This document shows positions 9,580 to 17,230 of a stretch of 40,684 nt of DNA, one piece after another. Numbering within the stretch: position 1 is the stretch's first letter; each line of letters begins with the position of its first letter. The notes below the pieces were generated by a model, which was not told the origin of the DNA, searched no databases, and saw only the letters and a program-made list of their open reading frames with translations. A program made the translations under genes and the position numbers. Source of the DNA: Micromonospora phytophila (lineage in GTDB: Bacteria; Actinomycetota; Actinomycetes; Mycobacteriales; Micromonosporaceae). The stretch spans positions 1 to 40,684 of the forward strand of contig NZ_JAMOKF010000014.1 in assembly GCF_023656545.1 (NCBI RefSeq), written 5' to 3'.

Positions 9580-9751
9580 CACTTGCTCCTGATGTGGTGT
9601 GCGTCCTTGTGGGACGCGGACCTGGTGGACGCCGGCGGGATGCTGCCGGTGCCGCTGAGCCTAGTATCGGCCGACGCCGTCCGACCGCCCGCGGCGCGCG
9701 TGATCGCGGCGCCGACGGCGGTCCGGTTCCAATTCGTGGGAGGATCGCGCC

Positions 9752-10591
9752 GTGCCGTCGCTTTTCGCTTCATACCTGCGCGTGTACGAGCCCCTGACCG
9801 CCTTCGACCGGGACCGCCAGTCGTACTGGCGGCGCTACGTGGAACAGGGGCGGGCGGTGGCCCCGGTGGAGGGGCCCGGCCGGCAGCGGACGTCGGTGAT
9901 CGAGGCGCTCGGCGCCGGCTGGACGCGGCTGCCCGACCTGCCGGACGAGGCGTACGTCCTGGAGACCGACGAGACCCTGCTGGTCTGTCCCTGGAACCTG
10001 CGGATCCGGGTGGCCGAGGCGGCGCTGAGCGCGCGCGACGGCGTGCCGCCGGTGCTCGCCGACGCCTTCGTCCCGCCGGTGCTCGCCGGGCAGGCCAAGG
10101 CGGTGGTGGAGGACTGGCGCAGCGGGGCCCGGGTGCTGGAGCACGGCGTGCCCCGGGTGCACGAGCAGATCGCCACCTGGGGTGTGCCGCTGCGCTGGTT
10201 CGTGCTCTTCGACGCGGAGGAGCGGCAGCACGTCACCCGGCCGGGGCGGCGGGCGCTGCGCTACCGCACGGAGATCTCCAAGGCCCGGCGGCGGTCGTCG
10301 CGCGCGCTCTCCGTGCTGCGCAAGTCGGTCGGCGACGCGCCGATCACCGAGGCCGTCGAGGAGGCCGCCCGGTGGTTGGAGGAGTTCCACCCCCGCTCGG
10401 TGGTGGAGCTGGACTACGGCGGCCTGGTCGAGCTGCTCTCCGACGAGACGCTCACCGCGGACGACTCGTCGGAGCTGGTCGCGACCGGGTTGGCCGGGCT
10501 GTCCCGGGGCGAGCCGGGCGAGGCTTCGGCCGCGTACGACAAGTTGGTGGCGCGGTGGCGCGCGGTGCAGCTGCTGGAGCGGTGTAATTGA
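9752..10591 (+). CDS. Conserved actinobacterial hypothetical protein (DUF8083-like)
   Basis: 279 residues with no signal peptide or membrane span. It has a conserved-looking beginning, SLFASYLRVYEPLTAFDRDRQ, and a basic region RTEISKARRRSSRALSVLRK (about 171-190) that could bind nucleic acid. It lies between valine dehydrogenase and bldC, the same place as a conserved gene in streptomycetes as I recall it, so it is part of old vertical synteny rather than acquired DNA. I cannot assign a function. Confidence 0.65.
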   Translation: MPSLFASYLRVYEPLTAFDRDRQSYWRRYVEQGRAVAPVEGPGRQRTSVIEALGAGWTRLPDLPDEAYVLETDETLLVCPWNLRIRVAEAALSARDGVPPVLADAFVPPVLAGQAKAVVEDWRSGARVLEHGVPRVHEQIATWGVPLRWFVLFDAEERQHVTRPGRRALRYRTEISKARRRSSRALSVLRKSVGDAPITEAVEEAARWLEEFHPRSVVELDYGGLVELLSDETLTADDSSELVATGLAGLSRGEPGEASAAYDKLVARWRAVQLLERCN

Positions 10592-10842
10592 CTGCAAATC
10601 GCCCAGAGAGCGTTCCCAAAACGAGGATGGCTCGTAGTTGACGCATCACGAACCGTGATCATGAGTCCGAATAAGGTACTTTCTGCCGTGTAAAAGTCGC
10701 ATAAATCGGGCATGGTTCATCCGTCCGTCTAGGGACGTTCGGCCGTTCGGCCCATGTCGGACATCGGGGACTAGCCGGACCATGGGAGACGCGTCGGCCG
10801 GCGGGACCCCGGCCGATGTCTATACATGTGGAGGAGTGACCG
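10592..10842 (+). promoter_or_regulatory. bldC upstream region with a TCACG-AAC-CGTGA dyad
   Basis: This 251-bp leader is notably more AT-rich than its surroundings. It has a perfect 13-bp dyad TCACGAACCGTGA (10646-10658) and a TTGACG box at 10638-10643 overlapping its left side. A short ribosome site (GGAGG at about 10830) precedes the ATG. A long leader suits a developmental regulator, but no start site or binding protein can be fixed from sequence alone. Confidence 0.35.
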
Positions 10843-11052
10843 ATGGCATCGCGAACGCACGAACCAGAGCCGCTACTCACGCCGGCCGAGGTGGCGTCGA
10901 TGTTCCGTGTCGACCCGAAGACGGTGACCCGGTGGGCCAAGGCCGGCAAGCTCAGCGCCATCCGCACCCTGGGTGGCCACCGTCGGTACCGGGAGTCGGA
11001 GGTCAGGGCCCTGCTGCAGGGGCAGATTCCCCAGCAGCGCCAGGGGGACTGA
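10843..11052 (+). CDS. bldC: BldC developmental transcriptional regulator
   Basis: 69 residues made almost entirely of a MerR-type winged helix-turn-helix: LLTPAEVASMFRVDPKTVTRWAKAGKLSAIRTLGGHRRY. Unlike MerR it has no effector domain or coiled coil, as expected for BldC, which binds head-to-tail on direct repeats and holds back sporulation genes in Streptomyces. Length and sequence match the family closely. It is followed by a strong hairpin and then a 17-bp tandem repeat array. Confidence 0.95.
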   Translation: MASRTHEPEPLLTPAEVASMFRVDPKTVTRWAKAGKLSAIRTLGGHRRYRESEVRALLQGQIPQQRQGD

Positions 11053-11083
11053 CGGGCCGGGAGCCAGCAGACGATTCGAACGC

Positions 11084-11113
11084 AAGGGCGGTGGACTCCG
11101 GTCCGCCGCCCTT
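11084..11113 (+). terminator. bldC terminator hairpin
   Basis: AAGGGCGGTGGAC (11084-11096) pairs with GTCCGCCGCCCTT (11101-11113) with one mismatch and a TCCG tetraloop, 31 bases after the bldC stop. Confidence 0.75.
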
Positions 11114-11114
11114 C

Positions 11115-11232
11115 GCCATGTCCTGGCCCGGCCATGCGCTGACCCCGGCCATGCGCTGACCCCGGCCATGCGCTGACCCCGGCCATGCGCTGACTCCGGC
11201 CATGCGCTGACTCCGGCCATGTCCTGACCCCG
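11115..11232. repeat. Seven-copy 17-bp tandem repeat
   Basis: The unit is GCCATGCGCTGACCCCG. Copies begin at 11115 (degenerate, 16 bp), 11131, 11148, 11165, 11182, 11199 and 11216. Copies 2-4 are identical; 5 and 6 share one change (ACTCCG); the first and last share GTCCTG in place of GCGCTG. Copies 2-6 each hold ATGCGCTGA, a start codon two codons from a stop. The array sits in the 220-bp spacer between bldC and the next gene, past the bldC terminator. Confidence 0.95.
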
Positions 11233-11272
11233 GCCCGGTCGCCGGTGGCCCGGTCCCGGGCGGCGGCGCCGC

Positions 11273-11653
11273 TCAGTCCGCGATGGTGATCCGGATGCCG
11301 ACCGTGCCGCTCTGCCCCCGGCGCAGCCGGCTGCCGAGCAGGCTGAGCCGGCCGATCAGCCGGTACTTCCGCTTGATCAGCTCACCCACCCGGCGGGTGC
11401 CGGCGGGGTCGTAGAGGGTGGCGTGGGCGGGCACCGCCTCGCCGTGCGGGCGGCCCCGGACGTCGCAGGGCGCCACCGTGACCTCGCCGCTGCGCCGGAT
11501 CCGCTTCACCTTGCCGGAGTCCGCCACCGTCCACACCGCCAGCGCGTCGCCGTCACGAACCGCCCAGACCGGGGTCGGCACCGCTCGACCGTCCTTGCGG
11601 AAGGTCGTGAGCAGGAGGTACTTCTCCGCGGCGAGTCGATCCAGGGTGGTCAC
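11273..11653 (-). CDS. PPOX-class F420-dependent oxidoreductase
   Basis: 126 residues from GTG 11653. The protein has the small split-beta-barrel flavin/F420 fold of the pyridoxamine-oxidase-like family: LAAEKYLLLTTFRKDGRAVPTPVWAV, a typical opening; then VWTVADSGKVKRIRRSGEVTVAPCDVRG, and a closing VGELIKRKYRL. Many actinobacterial members reduce substrates with F420H2 or bind biliverdin-type ligands; substrate is not predictable. It diverges from the methyltransferase gene with only ~55 bp between starts. Confidence 0.8.
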   Translation of the reverse strand: MTTLDRLAAEKYLLLTTFRKDGRAVPTPVWAVRDGDALAVWTVADSGKVKRIRRSGEVTVAPCDVRGRPHGEAVPAHATLYDPAGTRRVGELIKRKYRLIGRLSLLGSRLRRGQSGTVGIRITIAD

Positions 11654-11707
11654 GCCGCAAGGATACGACCGCTGCGGTCGCCTGACCGGCCGGATAGCGT
11701 GAACCCC

Positions 11708-12487
11708 GTGACGGGGCAGCCACGGATCGGTGACGTGTTCGGTGAGATGCTGCGCGACGCGTACGCCGTGCACACTGGGGTCGGCCCGCGGCCGCTGGTG
11801 GGCGGGCGGCTGCCCCGGCCGGTCATCGAGATCATCGAGCGGGACGACGGGCTGATCAACGGCGCGCCCGCCGCGCACTACCTGGACGGGCCCGCCGACT
11901 GGCAGCCGTACGACCACCGGGCGGTGGACCGGGTCCGGGGCGCGACGCTGGACATCGGCGTCGGGGGCGGGCGGATCGCGCTGCTGCTCCAGGAGCGTGG
12001 CGTGCCCGTGACCGGCCTGGACACCTCGGCGGGTGCGCTGCGGGTGTGCCGGCACCGGGGCGTCCGGGATCTCGTCCTCGGCACGGTCGACGAGCACGTC
12101 GCCGAGGGCCGGCGGTACGACACGTTCCTGTTGCTCGGCAACAACCTGGGCCTGCTGGAGGGGCGGGACCGGGCGCCCGCGTTCCTCGCCGCGCTCGCCG
12201 CGCTGGCCCGCCCCGGCGCGCAGGTCATCGCGCACGGCACGGATCCGTACGGCACCACGGACCCGGTGCACACCGGCTACCACGAGCTCAACCGGCGTCG
12301 GGGGCGCCTCGGCGGCCAGCTGAGGCTCCGGCTGCGCTACCGGGAGCTGGGCACCGACTGGTTCGACTACCTGGTCTGCTCGCCCGACGAGTTCGCCGAG
12401 CTGGTCCGCGGGACGGGTTGGCGGCTGACCGACGTGGACGACCGCGACGCCCCCTACTACCTGGCGACCCTGCGCTTGGCCGGCTGA
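11708..12487 (+). CDS. Class I SAM-dependent methyltransferase
   Basis: 259 residues. Motif I is LDIGVGGGRIALLLQERG, followed by an acidic GLDTS (motif II) and later FLLLGNNLGLLEG, so the Rossmann methyltransferase core is complete. The first ~70 residues precede the core and carry a substrate cap. The start may be GTG 11708 or the in-frame GTG at 11699; neither has a clear ribosome site, and a leaderless transcript is possible. Substrate is unknown. Confidence 0.8.
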   Translation: MTGQPRIGDVFGEMLRDAYAVHTGVGPRPLVGGRLPRPVIEIIERDDGLINGAPAAHYLDGPADWQPYDHRAVDRVRGATLDIGVGGGRIALLLQERGVPVTGLDTSAGALRVCRHRGVRDLVLGTVDEHVAEGRRYDTFLLLGNNLGLLEGRDRAPAFLAALAALARPGAQVIAHGTDPYGTTDPVHTGYHELNRRRGRLGGQLRLRLRYRELGTDWFDYLVCSPDEFAELVRGTGWRLTDVDDRDAPYYLATLRLAG

Positions 12488-12492
12488 CGCCT

Positions 12493-12522
12493 CGGGCCCC
12501 CGCCGGTGACGGCAGGGGCCCG
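12493..12522. terminator. Bidirectional hairpin
   Basis: CGGGCCCC (12493-12500) pairs with GGGGCCCG (12515-12522) around a loop. It lies six bases after the methyltransferase stop and before the 3' end of the convergent minus-strand gene, so it serves both. Confidence 0.65.
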
Positions 12523-12533
12523 GTGCGGACGAC

Positions 12534-12830
12534 TCAGACCTGGACGGTCGGGGGGAGCTGTTCCGGCGGGAGGCCACCGTCTCCGTCGACCACCTCGTCG
12601 GGGGTGCCGTCCTCGTCGAGGTCGACCATCGTGACGTTCACCTTGCCGTCGTGGTCGGTGTCGAACTGGAACAGGTCGGCCTTGCCGTCGCCGTCGGTGT
12701 CGACCACCCACACGTCGGTGCGGCCGTCGTTGTTGGTGTCGGCGCGCAGCAGCTCGATCCGCTCGTCCCCGCGGGTCTCCACGGTCTCCGCCGCCCCCGC
12801 GCTCTGCGCGGTCTCCGGTGCCTGGCTCAT
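12534..12830 (-). CDS. Small acidic protein with repeated DxDxDGxxD loops
   Basis: 98 residues from ATG 12830. After a Glu/Thr/Ala-rich first third, the loops ADTNNDGRTDVW, VDTDGDGKADLF, FDTDHDGKVNVT and VDLDEDGTPDEV repeat every 11-12 residues, then the chain ends Pro-rich. Such Asp/Asn-Gly loops bind calcium in thrombospondin-type-3, dockerin and EF-hand-like repeats. There is no signal peptide, so if it binds calcium it does so inside the cell or after nonclassical export. Metal binding is inference from the motif. Confidence 0.65.
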   Translation of the reverse strand: MSQAPETAQSAGAAETVETRGDERIELLRADTNNDGRTDVWVVDTDGDGKADLFQFDTDHDGKVNVTMVDLDEDGTPDEVVDGDGGLPPEQLPPTVQV

Positions 12831-12994
12831 CTCGGCGCGTCCTTCCCTCGGTTGACGGCCGTGCAGTACCCGATCCGCTCCGCCCCCACGCATGCCCCGG
12901 GGATCGTCGCTGCATAGGGTCGGCCCATGAGCGAGTGGAGCGGGCGGACGGGCGCGGGTCAACCCCGTGGCGCCGCCGAAGGCAGGGAGGCGTC

Positions 12995-13852
12995 ATGAGC
13001 GACCGCTTTGTCGTCGTCGGGGCCGGCACGATGGGTCTCGGCATCGCGTACGTGGCGGCCGGGTCCGGGCACGCCGTGGAACTGGTCGAAGTGGACCGGG
13101 CCCGGGGCGCGGCCGCCGTGGACCGGCTCGGGCAGCTGTGGGACCGGGCGGTGCAGCGCGGCAAGCTGACCGCCGAGCAGGCCGCGACGAACCGGGAGCG
13201 GGTGATGCTGCGGGCCGCGCTCGCCGAGGTCGCCGCCGGGCCGGACGTGGTGGTGGAGGCCGTGCCGGAGCGGCCGGAGCTCAAGCGGGCGGTGCTGCGC
13301 GACGCCGAGGCGCTGCGCCCTGCGCTGCTGGGCAGCAACACCTCCAGCATCGCGATCGCCGAGCTGGCGGCCGGGCTGGAGCGCCCGGAGAGCTTCCTCG
13401 GGCTGCACTTCTTCAACCCGGTCTGGGCGATGGCGTTGCTGGAGATCGTGGTGGGCCCGGCCACCGTCGACGAGACCACCGCCGCGGCCGTCGCGCTCGC
13501 CGCCCGGCTGGGTAAGGACCCCGTCGTCGTACGCGACATGCCGGGCTTCGCCACCTCGCGGCTCGGGGTCACCCTCGGCCTGGAGGCGATCCGGATGGTC
13601 GCCGACGGGGTGGCCAGCCCCGCCGACATCGACAAGGCGATGGTGCTCGGCTACCGGCACCCGGTCGGCCCGCTGGAACTCACCGACCTGGTCGGGCTCG
13701 ACGTGCGGCTGGACATCGCGCGCACCCTCCAAGCCGCGTACGGGGACCGGTTCGCGCCGCCGGAGCTGCTGGTGGAGATGGTCGCCGCCGGACGGCTGGG
13801 CAAGAAGTCCGGCCAGGGCTTCTACCGCTGGGAAGGCGGCGTGAAATCGTGA
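12995..13852 (+). CDS. 3-hydroxyacyl-CoA (3-hydroxybutyryl-CoA) dehydrogenase
   Basis: 285 residues: NAD(P)-dependent interconversion of 3-hydroxyacyl-CoA and 3-oxoacyl-CoA. The Rossmann loop is VVGAGTMGLGIA near the N-terminus. The catalytic-His region GLHFFNPVWAMALLEIV and the C-terminal helical domain with GYRHPVGPLELTDLVGLD and GRLGKKSGQGFYRW are intact. AGGGAGG lies five bases before ATG 12995. An enoyl-CoA hydratase gene follows after 52 bp, forming a two-step beta-oxidation pair. The absence of a thiolase nearby leaves the pathway open. Confidence 0.92.
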   Translation: MSDRFVVVGAGTMGLGIAYVAAGSGHAVELVEVDRARGAAAVDRLGQLWDRAVQRGKLTAEQAATNRERVMLRAALAEVAAGPDVVVEAVPERPELKRAVLRDAEALRPALLGSNTSSIAIAELAAGLERPESFLGLHFFNPVWAMALLEIVVGPATVDETTAAAVALAARLGKDPVVVRDMPGFATSRLGVTLGLEAIRMVADGVASPADIDKAMVLGYRHPVGPLELTDLVGLDVRLDIARTLQAAYGDRFAPPELLVEMVAAGRLGKKSGQGFYRWEGGVKS

Positions 13853-13904
13853 GCGCGAGGAGTGAGCTTGCGAGCCCCGCAGTCGCGAGCGGAAGGTGGG
13901 CTCG

Positions 13905-14648
13905 GTGAGCGGGTTGCGGGTCGAGGAACTGCCGGACCGGTTGGTGGTCACCCTGGACCGCCCGGAGAAGCGCAACGCGATCGACGCCGACCTGATCGGG
14001 GAGCTGCACCAGGTCTGCGCGGAGCTGGAGGCGCGTCCCCGGCTGCTGCTGCTCACCGGCGGCACCGAGGGGATCTTCGCCGGTGGGGCGGACATCGGGC
14101 AGCTGCGGGAGCGGGGCCGGCTGGACGCCCTCGCGGCGATCAACTCGGCTGCCTTCGCCCGGATCCGGGCGCTGCCGATGCCGACCGTGGCGGCGGTCGA
14201 CGGGCCGGCGCTCGGCGGCGGCGCCGAGCTGGCGTACGCCTGTGATCTGCGGGTCTGCACGGCGCGGGCGGTGTTCGGTCAGCCGGAGGTCCGGTTGGGG
14301 ATCCTGGCCGGCGCCGGCGCGACCCACCGGCTACCGGCGCTGGTCGGCGAGGCCCGGGCCAAGGAGCTGCTCTTCACCGGCCGCCGGGTGGACGCCGAGG
14401 AGGCGCTGCGGATCGGCCTGGTCAACCGGGTGGTCGCCGAGCCGGATGAGCTCCTGCCGACCGCCCACGGGCTGCTGGACGAGATGGCGAAGGGCTCCGC
14501 GTTGGCGTTGCGGCTGACCAAGCTGGCCGTTGACGCGCCGGCCGCCGCCCACCCGCACCTCGACCTGGTCAGCCAGGCCGTGCTCTTTGAGGACGAGGAG
14601 AAGCACCGGCGGATGACCGAGTTCCTCCAGCGGCGGCGTCCCCGCTGA
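13905..14648 (+). CDS. Enoyl-CoA hydratase/isomerase family protein
   Basis: 247 residues. Crotonase-fold signatures are LDRPEKRNAID, GIFAGGADIGQL (oxyanion-hole strand) and VDGPALGGGAELAYACDLRV. Glu in FGQPEVRLGI matches one of the two catalytic acids of hydratases. GTG 13905 is chosen because GGAAGG lies eight bases before it; a GTG three codons earlier is open but overlaps that site. The gene is co-directional with and probably co-transcribed with the dehydrogenase upstream. Confidence 0.9.
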   Translation: MSGLRVEELPDRLVVTLDRPEKRNAIDADLIGELHQVCAELEARPRLLLLTGGTEGIFAGGADIGQLRERGRLDALAAINSAAFARIRALPMPTVAAVDGPALGGGAELAYACDLRVCTARAVFGQPEVRLGILAGAGATHRLPALVGEARAKELLFTGRRVDAEEALRIGLVNRVVAEPDELLPTAHGLLDEMAKGSALALRLTKLAVDAPAAAHPHLDLVSQAVLFEDEEKHRRMTEFLQRRRPR

Positions 14649-14657
14649 GCCCACGTA

Positions 14658-14697
14658 CGACGACGGCCGCACCGGTTGCCCGGTGCGGCCGTCGTCG
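14658..14697. terminator. Strong bidirectional terminator
   Basis: An 18-bp perfect stem (left arm 14658-14675, right arm 14680-14697) closes on the tetraloop TTGC. It lies in the 66-bp gap between convergent genes, nine bases after the hydratase stop. Confidence 0.85.
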
Positions 14698-14714
14698 TCC
14701 GACAGGTCAGTGAC

Positions 14715-16061
14715 TCACCGGTGGAGCTCCACGCCGGCGTCCGCCAGCGCCCGGATCACCTGCGCCGACTCGGCGAAGCCGATGACCAGGACGGCGTCCG
14801 CACCGAAGTCCTTGATCTCCCTCGCGCCGGAGCCGAAGTCGACCTCGGCCTCGGCGTCCGCCGGCGGGTCGTAGGTGAGCAGCTTCACCCGGTCGCCGCC
14901 GATGCCGGCCCGCTCCAACTCCGTCTTCACGGTGGCCTGCAGGCCCTCGCCGTAGGAGTCCTTGCGGGCCACGATGGCGATCTTCTGCGGCCCGTCGCGC
15001 AGTATCACGTCGGCCAGCGCCCGACCCTGCAGGCTGTCCGGCGGGGCGGTGCGGAAGTAGAGACCCTGGTCGTCCAGCTCCGTCAGGCTGGCGGCGGTGT
15101 TCGACGGGGAGAAGAGAACCTTCCCCGCCTTGACCACGTCCGGCAGCACCTCACGGGAGATCCCGGAACCGCCGGCGCCGATGATGACGTGCACGCCCTC
15201 CTCGACGTGCTTCGCCACAGTGGCCTTGGCGACCGCCGGGTTCGTGCCGTCGTCCCCGTCGATCCAGACCACCGGCTCGCCGAGCACCCCACCGGCGGCG
15301 TTGATCTCCCTGACCGCCAGGGCGGCGCCCGCGGCCATCGGCGGGTTGGCCAGCGCCAGGTCACCGGTCTGCGGCAGCAGGCCGCCCAGGATCAGCGGCG
15401 AGCCGTCGCTGCGGTCGGAGCGGCCACCGCGCTGCTTCCTCGGCTTCGGCGGCGCCTTGGTGCTGGCAGCCGACTCGTCACCGGCCCCGACGAACTCCGT
15501 CTTGCCGTCGTTGAGCTGCTGACCGTCGAAGTGCAGGGTGGCGTAGCTGGCGGTGGCCGGCTCGCCGGCGTCGGTGAACCCGGCCCGGGTCAGCGAGGCG
15601 CTGCGGTACTCGACGTCCTGCCCGGCGCGGGCCAGCGCCAGGCAGGACGCCACGTCCTCGCAGCGCTGCCCGTTGTTGGTGACGCCGACGATCTGCTTGG
15701 CGATGGCGGCCGAGTCGGTGGTGCCGGCCAGCTGAGCGGCGAGCGCGCTGATCACCACCGCGTCGTACGCCTCGGCAGAGTAGAGGTAGTCGGTCAGCTT
15801 CGGGTCGACGGACCGTAGCCGATTCTTGAAGTCCTCGGGCAGGGGCGTCAGCGGTGTGGTGCCCTTCATACCGTCGACCAGACCCGCGCGGTCCTCCAGC
15901 TCAGCGGGGTACGAGTTCAGCATGTTGCCGTCGGAGCCGTAGAGGCGCACCTGTTTGGTGTTCGCCTCCTCGGGCTCCTCGGTCCCGCAGGCGCTGGTGG
16001 CGAGCAGGAACGTCGCGCAAGCGGCCAGTGTGGCCGCCCGCGAGGCGCGGGAGATGAGCAT
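14715..16061 (-). CDS. Lipoprotein solute-binding protein (type 1 periplasmic fold) with apparently permuted halves
   Basis: 448 residues, with GGAGGAAGG upstream of ATG 16061. The signal peptide ends LLATSAC, so Cys25 is the lipid anchor. Branched-chain-amino-acid-type binding proteins normally open with a segment like LILGGLLPQTGDLA and close with one like LYGSDGNML...VDGMKGTTPLTP...AEAYDAVVISALA. Here the closing half comes first (about residues 38-193). Next is a 28-residue Lys/Pro/Ser/Gly linker (194-221). The opening half follows (222-448) and stops at VIRALADAGVELHR, exactly where the other half would begin. The frame is unbroken and codon use is normal, so a circular permutation is the simplest reading; an assembly fault cannot be excluded. 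No permease or ATPase gene is adjacent. Ligand is unknown. Confidence 0.8.
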   Translation of the reverse strand: MLISRASRAATLAACATFLLATSACGTEEPEEANTKQVRLYGSDGNMLNSYPAELEDRAGLVDGMKGTTPLTPLPEDFKNRLRSVDPKLTDYLYSAEAYDAVVISALAAQLAGTTDSAAIAKQIVGVTNNGQRCEDVASCLALARAGQDVEYRSASLTRAGFTDAGEPATASYATLHFDGQQLNDGKTEFVGAGDESAASTKAPPKPRKQRGGRSDRSDGSPLILGGLLPQTGDLALANPPMAAGAALAVREINAAGGVLGEPVVWIDGDDGTNPAVAKATVAKHVEEGVHVIIGAGGSGISREVLPDVVKAGKVLFSPSNTAASLTELDDQGLYFRTAPPDSLQGRALADVILRDGPQKIAIVARKDSYGEGLQATVKTELERAGIGGDRVKLLTYDPPADAEAEVDFGSGAREIKDFGADAVLVIGFAESAQVIRALADAGVELHR

Positions 16062-16216
16062 GGTCGTCCTTCCTCCGGCGAAGGTCCGCTGCGCACATTA
16101 GCGTGCCGGCGCGGACGGTGTGACCACGGAGGCCGCTCAATCCGCAGGTCGCCCGCACCGGTCACGGAGAGTGACTGCCACTCCGGGGCTTGACCGGCCC
16201 TCCTACCGTGCGGTGC

Positions 16217-16606
16217 GTGACGGACTCACCACAGCAGACCCTCGATGACGCGACCGCCGTGCTCCGCTCGGCGCTGGCCGGGGACGGCGACGCGGTGGTG
16301 GGGGCGTTCGACGCGGTCGTCGACCGGTCCGGCCTGGCCGGGGCGTATGGGGTGGCGTGGTGCCTGGCCGCCACGATGGTGGGCGGGTCGGTGCCGTCCG
16401 GCAGGTGCGCGCTCGACTTTCCCGGCATCGACGAGGCGGGTTACGACACCCGCTGGGTGGCCCGCTTCGTCAGCGCGTACGCCAACGCCGACGCCGACAC
16501 CGGCGAGGCGCTGTTCGGGGCAGCGGCGGCCGACGGGTTGCTGCCGGACTGCCTGCTCACGCTGGCCGGCTCGACGGTGGCCACCCTGCGCAGCCGGGCC
16601 GCCTGA
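16217..16606 (+). CDS. Hypothetical protein
   Basis: 129 residues from GTG 16217, divergent from the binding-protein gene. The protein is mostly alpha-helical and acidic, with segments AVVGAFDAVVDRSGLAGAYGVAWCLAATMVGG and DEAGYDTRWVARFVSAYANADADTGEALFGAAAADG. Codon bias is as strong as in neighbours, which supports coding. I do not recognise the family. Nothing in context assigns a role. Confidence 0.6.
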   Translation: MTDSPQQTLDDATAVLRSALAGDGDAVVGAFDAVVDRSGLAGAYGVAWCLAATMVGGSVPSGRCALDFPGIDEAGYDTRWVARFVSAYANADADTGEALFGAAAADGLLPDCLLTLAGSTVATLRSRAA

Positions 16607-16610
16607 CCGG

Positions 16611-16680
16611 GCGCGGCGCCCGCCGGGGAACGGGTGCTGCGGGGTCGGGCCGCCTGGCGCGGCGCCCGCCGGGGAACGGG
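16611..16680. repeat. 24-bp direct repeat, 46-bp period
   Basis: A 24-bp GC-rich sequence at 16611-16634 recurs exactly at 16657-16680 between two convergent genes. Each copy contains CCCGCCGGGGAACGGG, so it may form the hairpin end of both transcripts. Confidence 0.85.
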
Positions 16681-16694
16681 CGCCGCGCGCCGCG

Positions 16695-17108
16695 TCAGAA
16701 GGCGTGGTACGAGATCAGCGGCTCGTACTCGTAGCGCAGGTTGTCGAAGCGGACCCGGAAGTCGACCCCGTCGCGGACGTTGGTCGCCACGGTGATCCAG
16801 CCGGACTGCGCCGGCAGGTAGGTCCAGTAGTTGCAGTTGTCGGTCTTGTTGACGAAGATCACGCACGCCTCGGTGCCGAACTGGCTGGCGTTGCGGACGT
16901 TGATGTCGCGGCAACGACTGGTGGTGCGGAAGGTGCCGGCCTCCCCGCCCGAGCCGCCGGTGGCGAAGTAGACGCGCTTGGCGCCGCCGTAGCAGGTGGC
17001 GAAGGAGCCGGACAGGTTGACCTCGGGGGCGGCCTGGGCTGGTGACCCGACGGTGAGCACGGTCAGTGCCGTCGTCGTGGCCAGCACCCGGGTGACCGGA
17101 GCTGACAT
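16695..17108 (-). CDS. Small secreted protein with four cysteines
   Basis: 137 residues; GGAGG lies seven bases before ATG 17108. The signal peptide is about 1-27, ending SPAQA before APEV. The mature part is about 110 residues with four Cys (FATCYGG, SRCRD, EACVIF, DNCNYW), probably two disulfides. It is rich in Thr/Asn/Tyr and looks beta-stranded. The ending FDNLRYEYEPLISYHAF is unlike any family I can name. An extracellular role is inferred from the signal peptide; no enzyme motif is visible. Confidence 0.7.
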   Translation of the reverse strand: MSAPVTRVLATTTALTVLTVGSPAQAAPEVNLSGSFATCYGGAKRVYFATGGSGGEAGTFRTTSRCRDINVRNASQFGTEACVIFVNKTDNCNYWTYLPAQSGWITVATNVRDGVDFRVRFDNLRYEYEPLISYHAF

Positions 17109-17230
17109 GCGTGCCTCCAACAGTTGACTTACCGTCCGTAGTGGACGGCGTTGCGGGTCGTGACGATGATACGTATCGATCAGGTGGGTCACCGCCCCGC
17201 CGGGTCGGATCGGCGTGACAATCTGGGGGC

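Noticed and set aside
8506..10587. A 693-codon plus-strand open frame antisense to valine dehydrogenase
   Set aside because: It runs antisense to a clear enzyme gene and then out of frame through the next gene. Its translation has no recognisable domain.
11115..11232. CRISPR array
   Set aside because: The 17-bp units are directly contiguous with no spacers, and no cas-type gene is in the window.
13846..13904. A possible dispersed Micromonospora-type intergenic repeat between the dehydrogenase and hydratase genes (GAGCGCGAGGAGTGAGCTTG region)
   Set aside because: Only one copy is visible here and I cannot confirm its genomic frequency.
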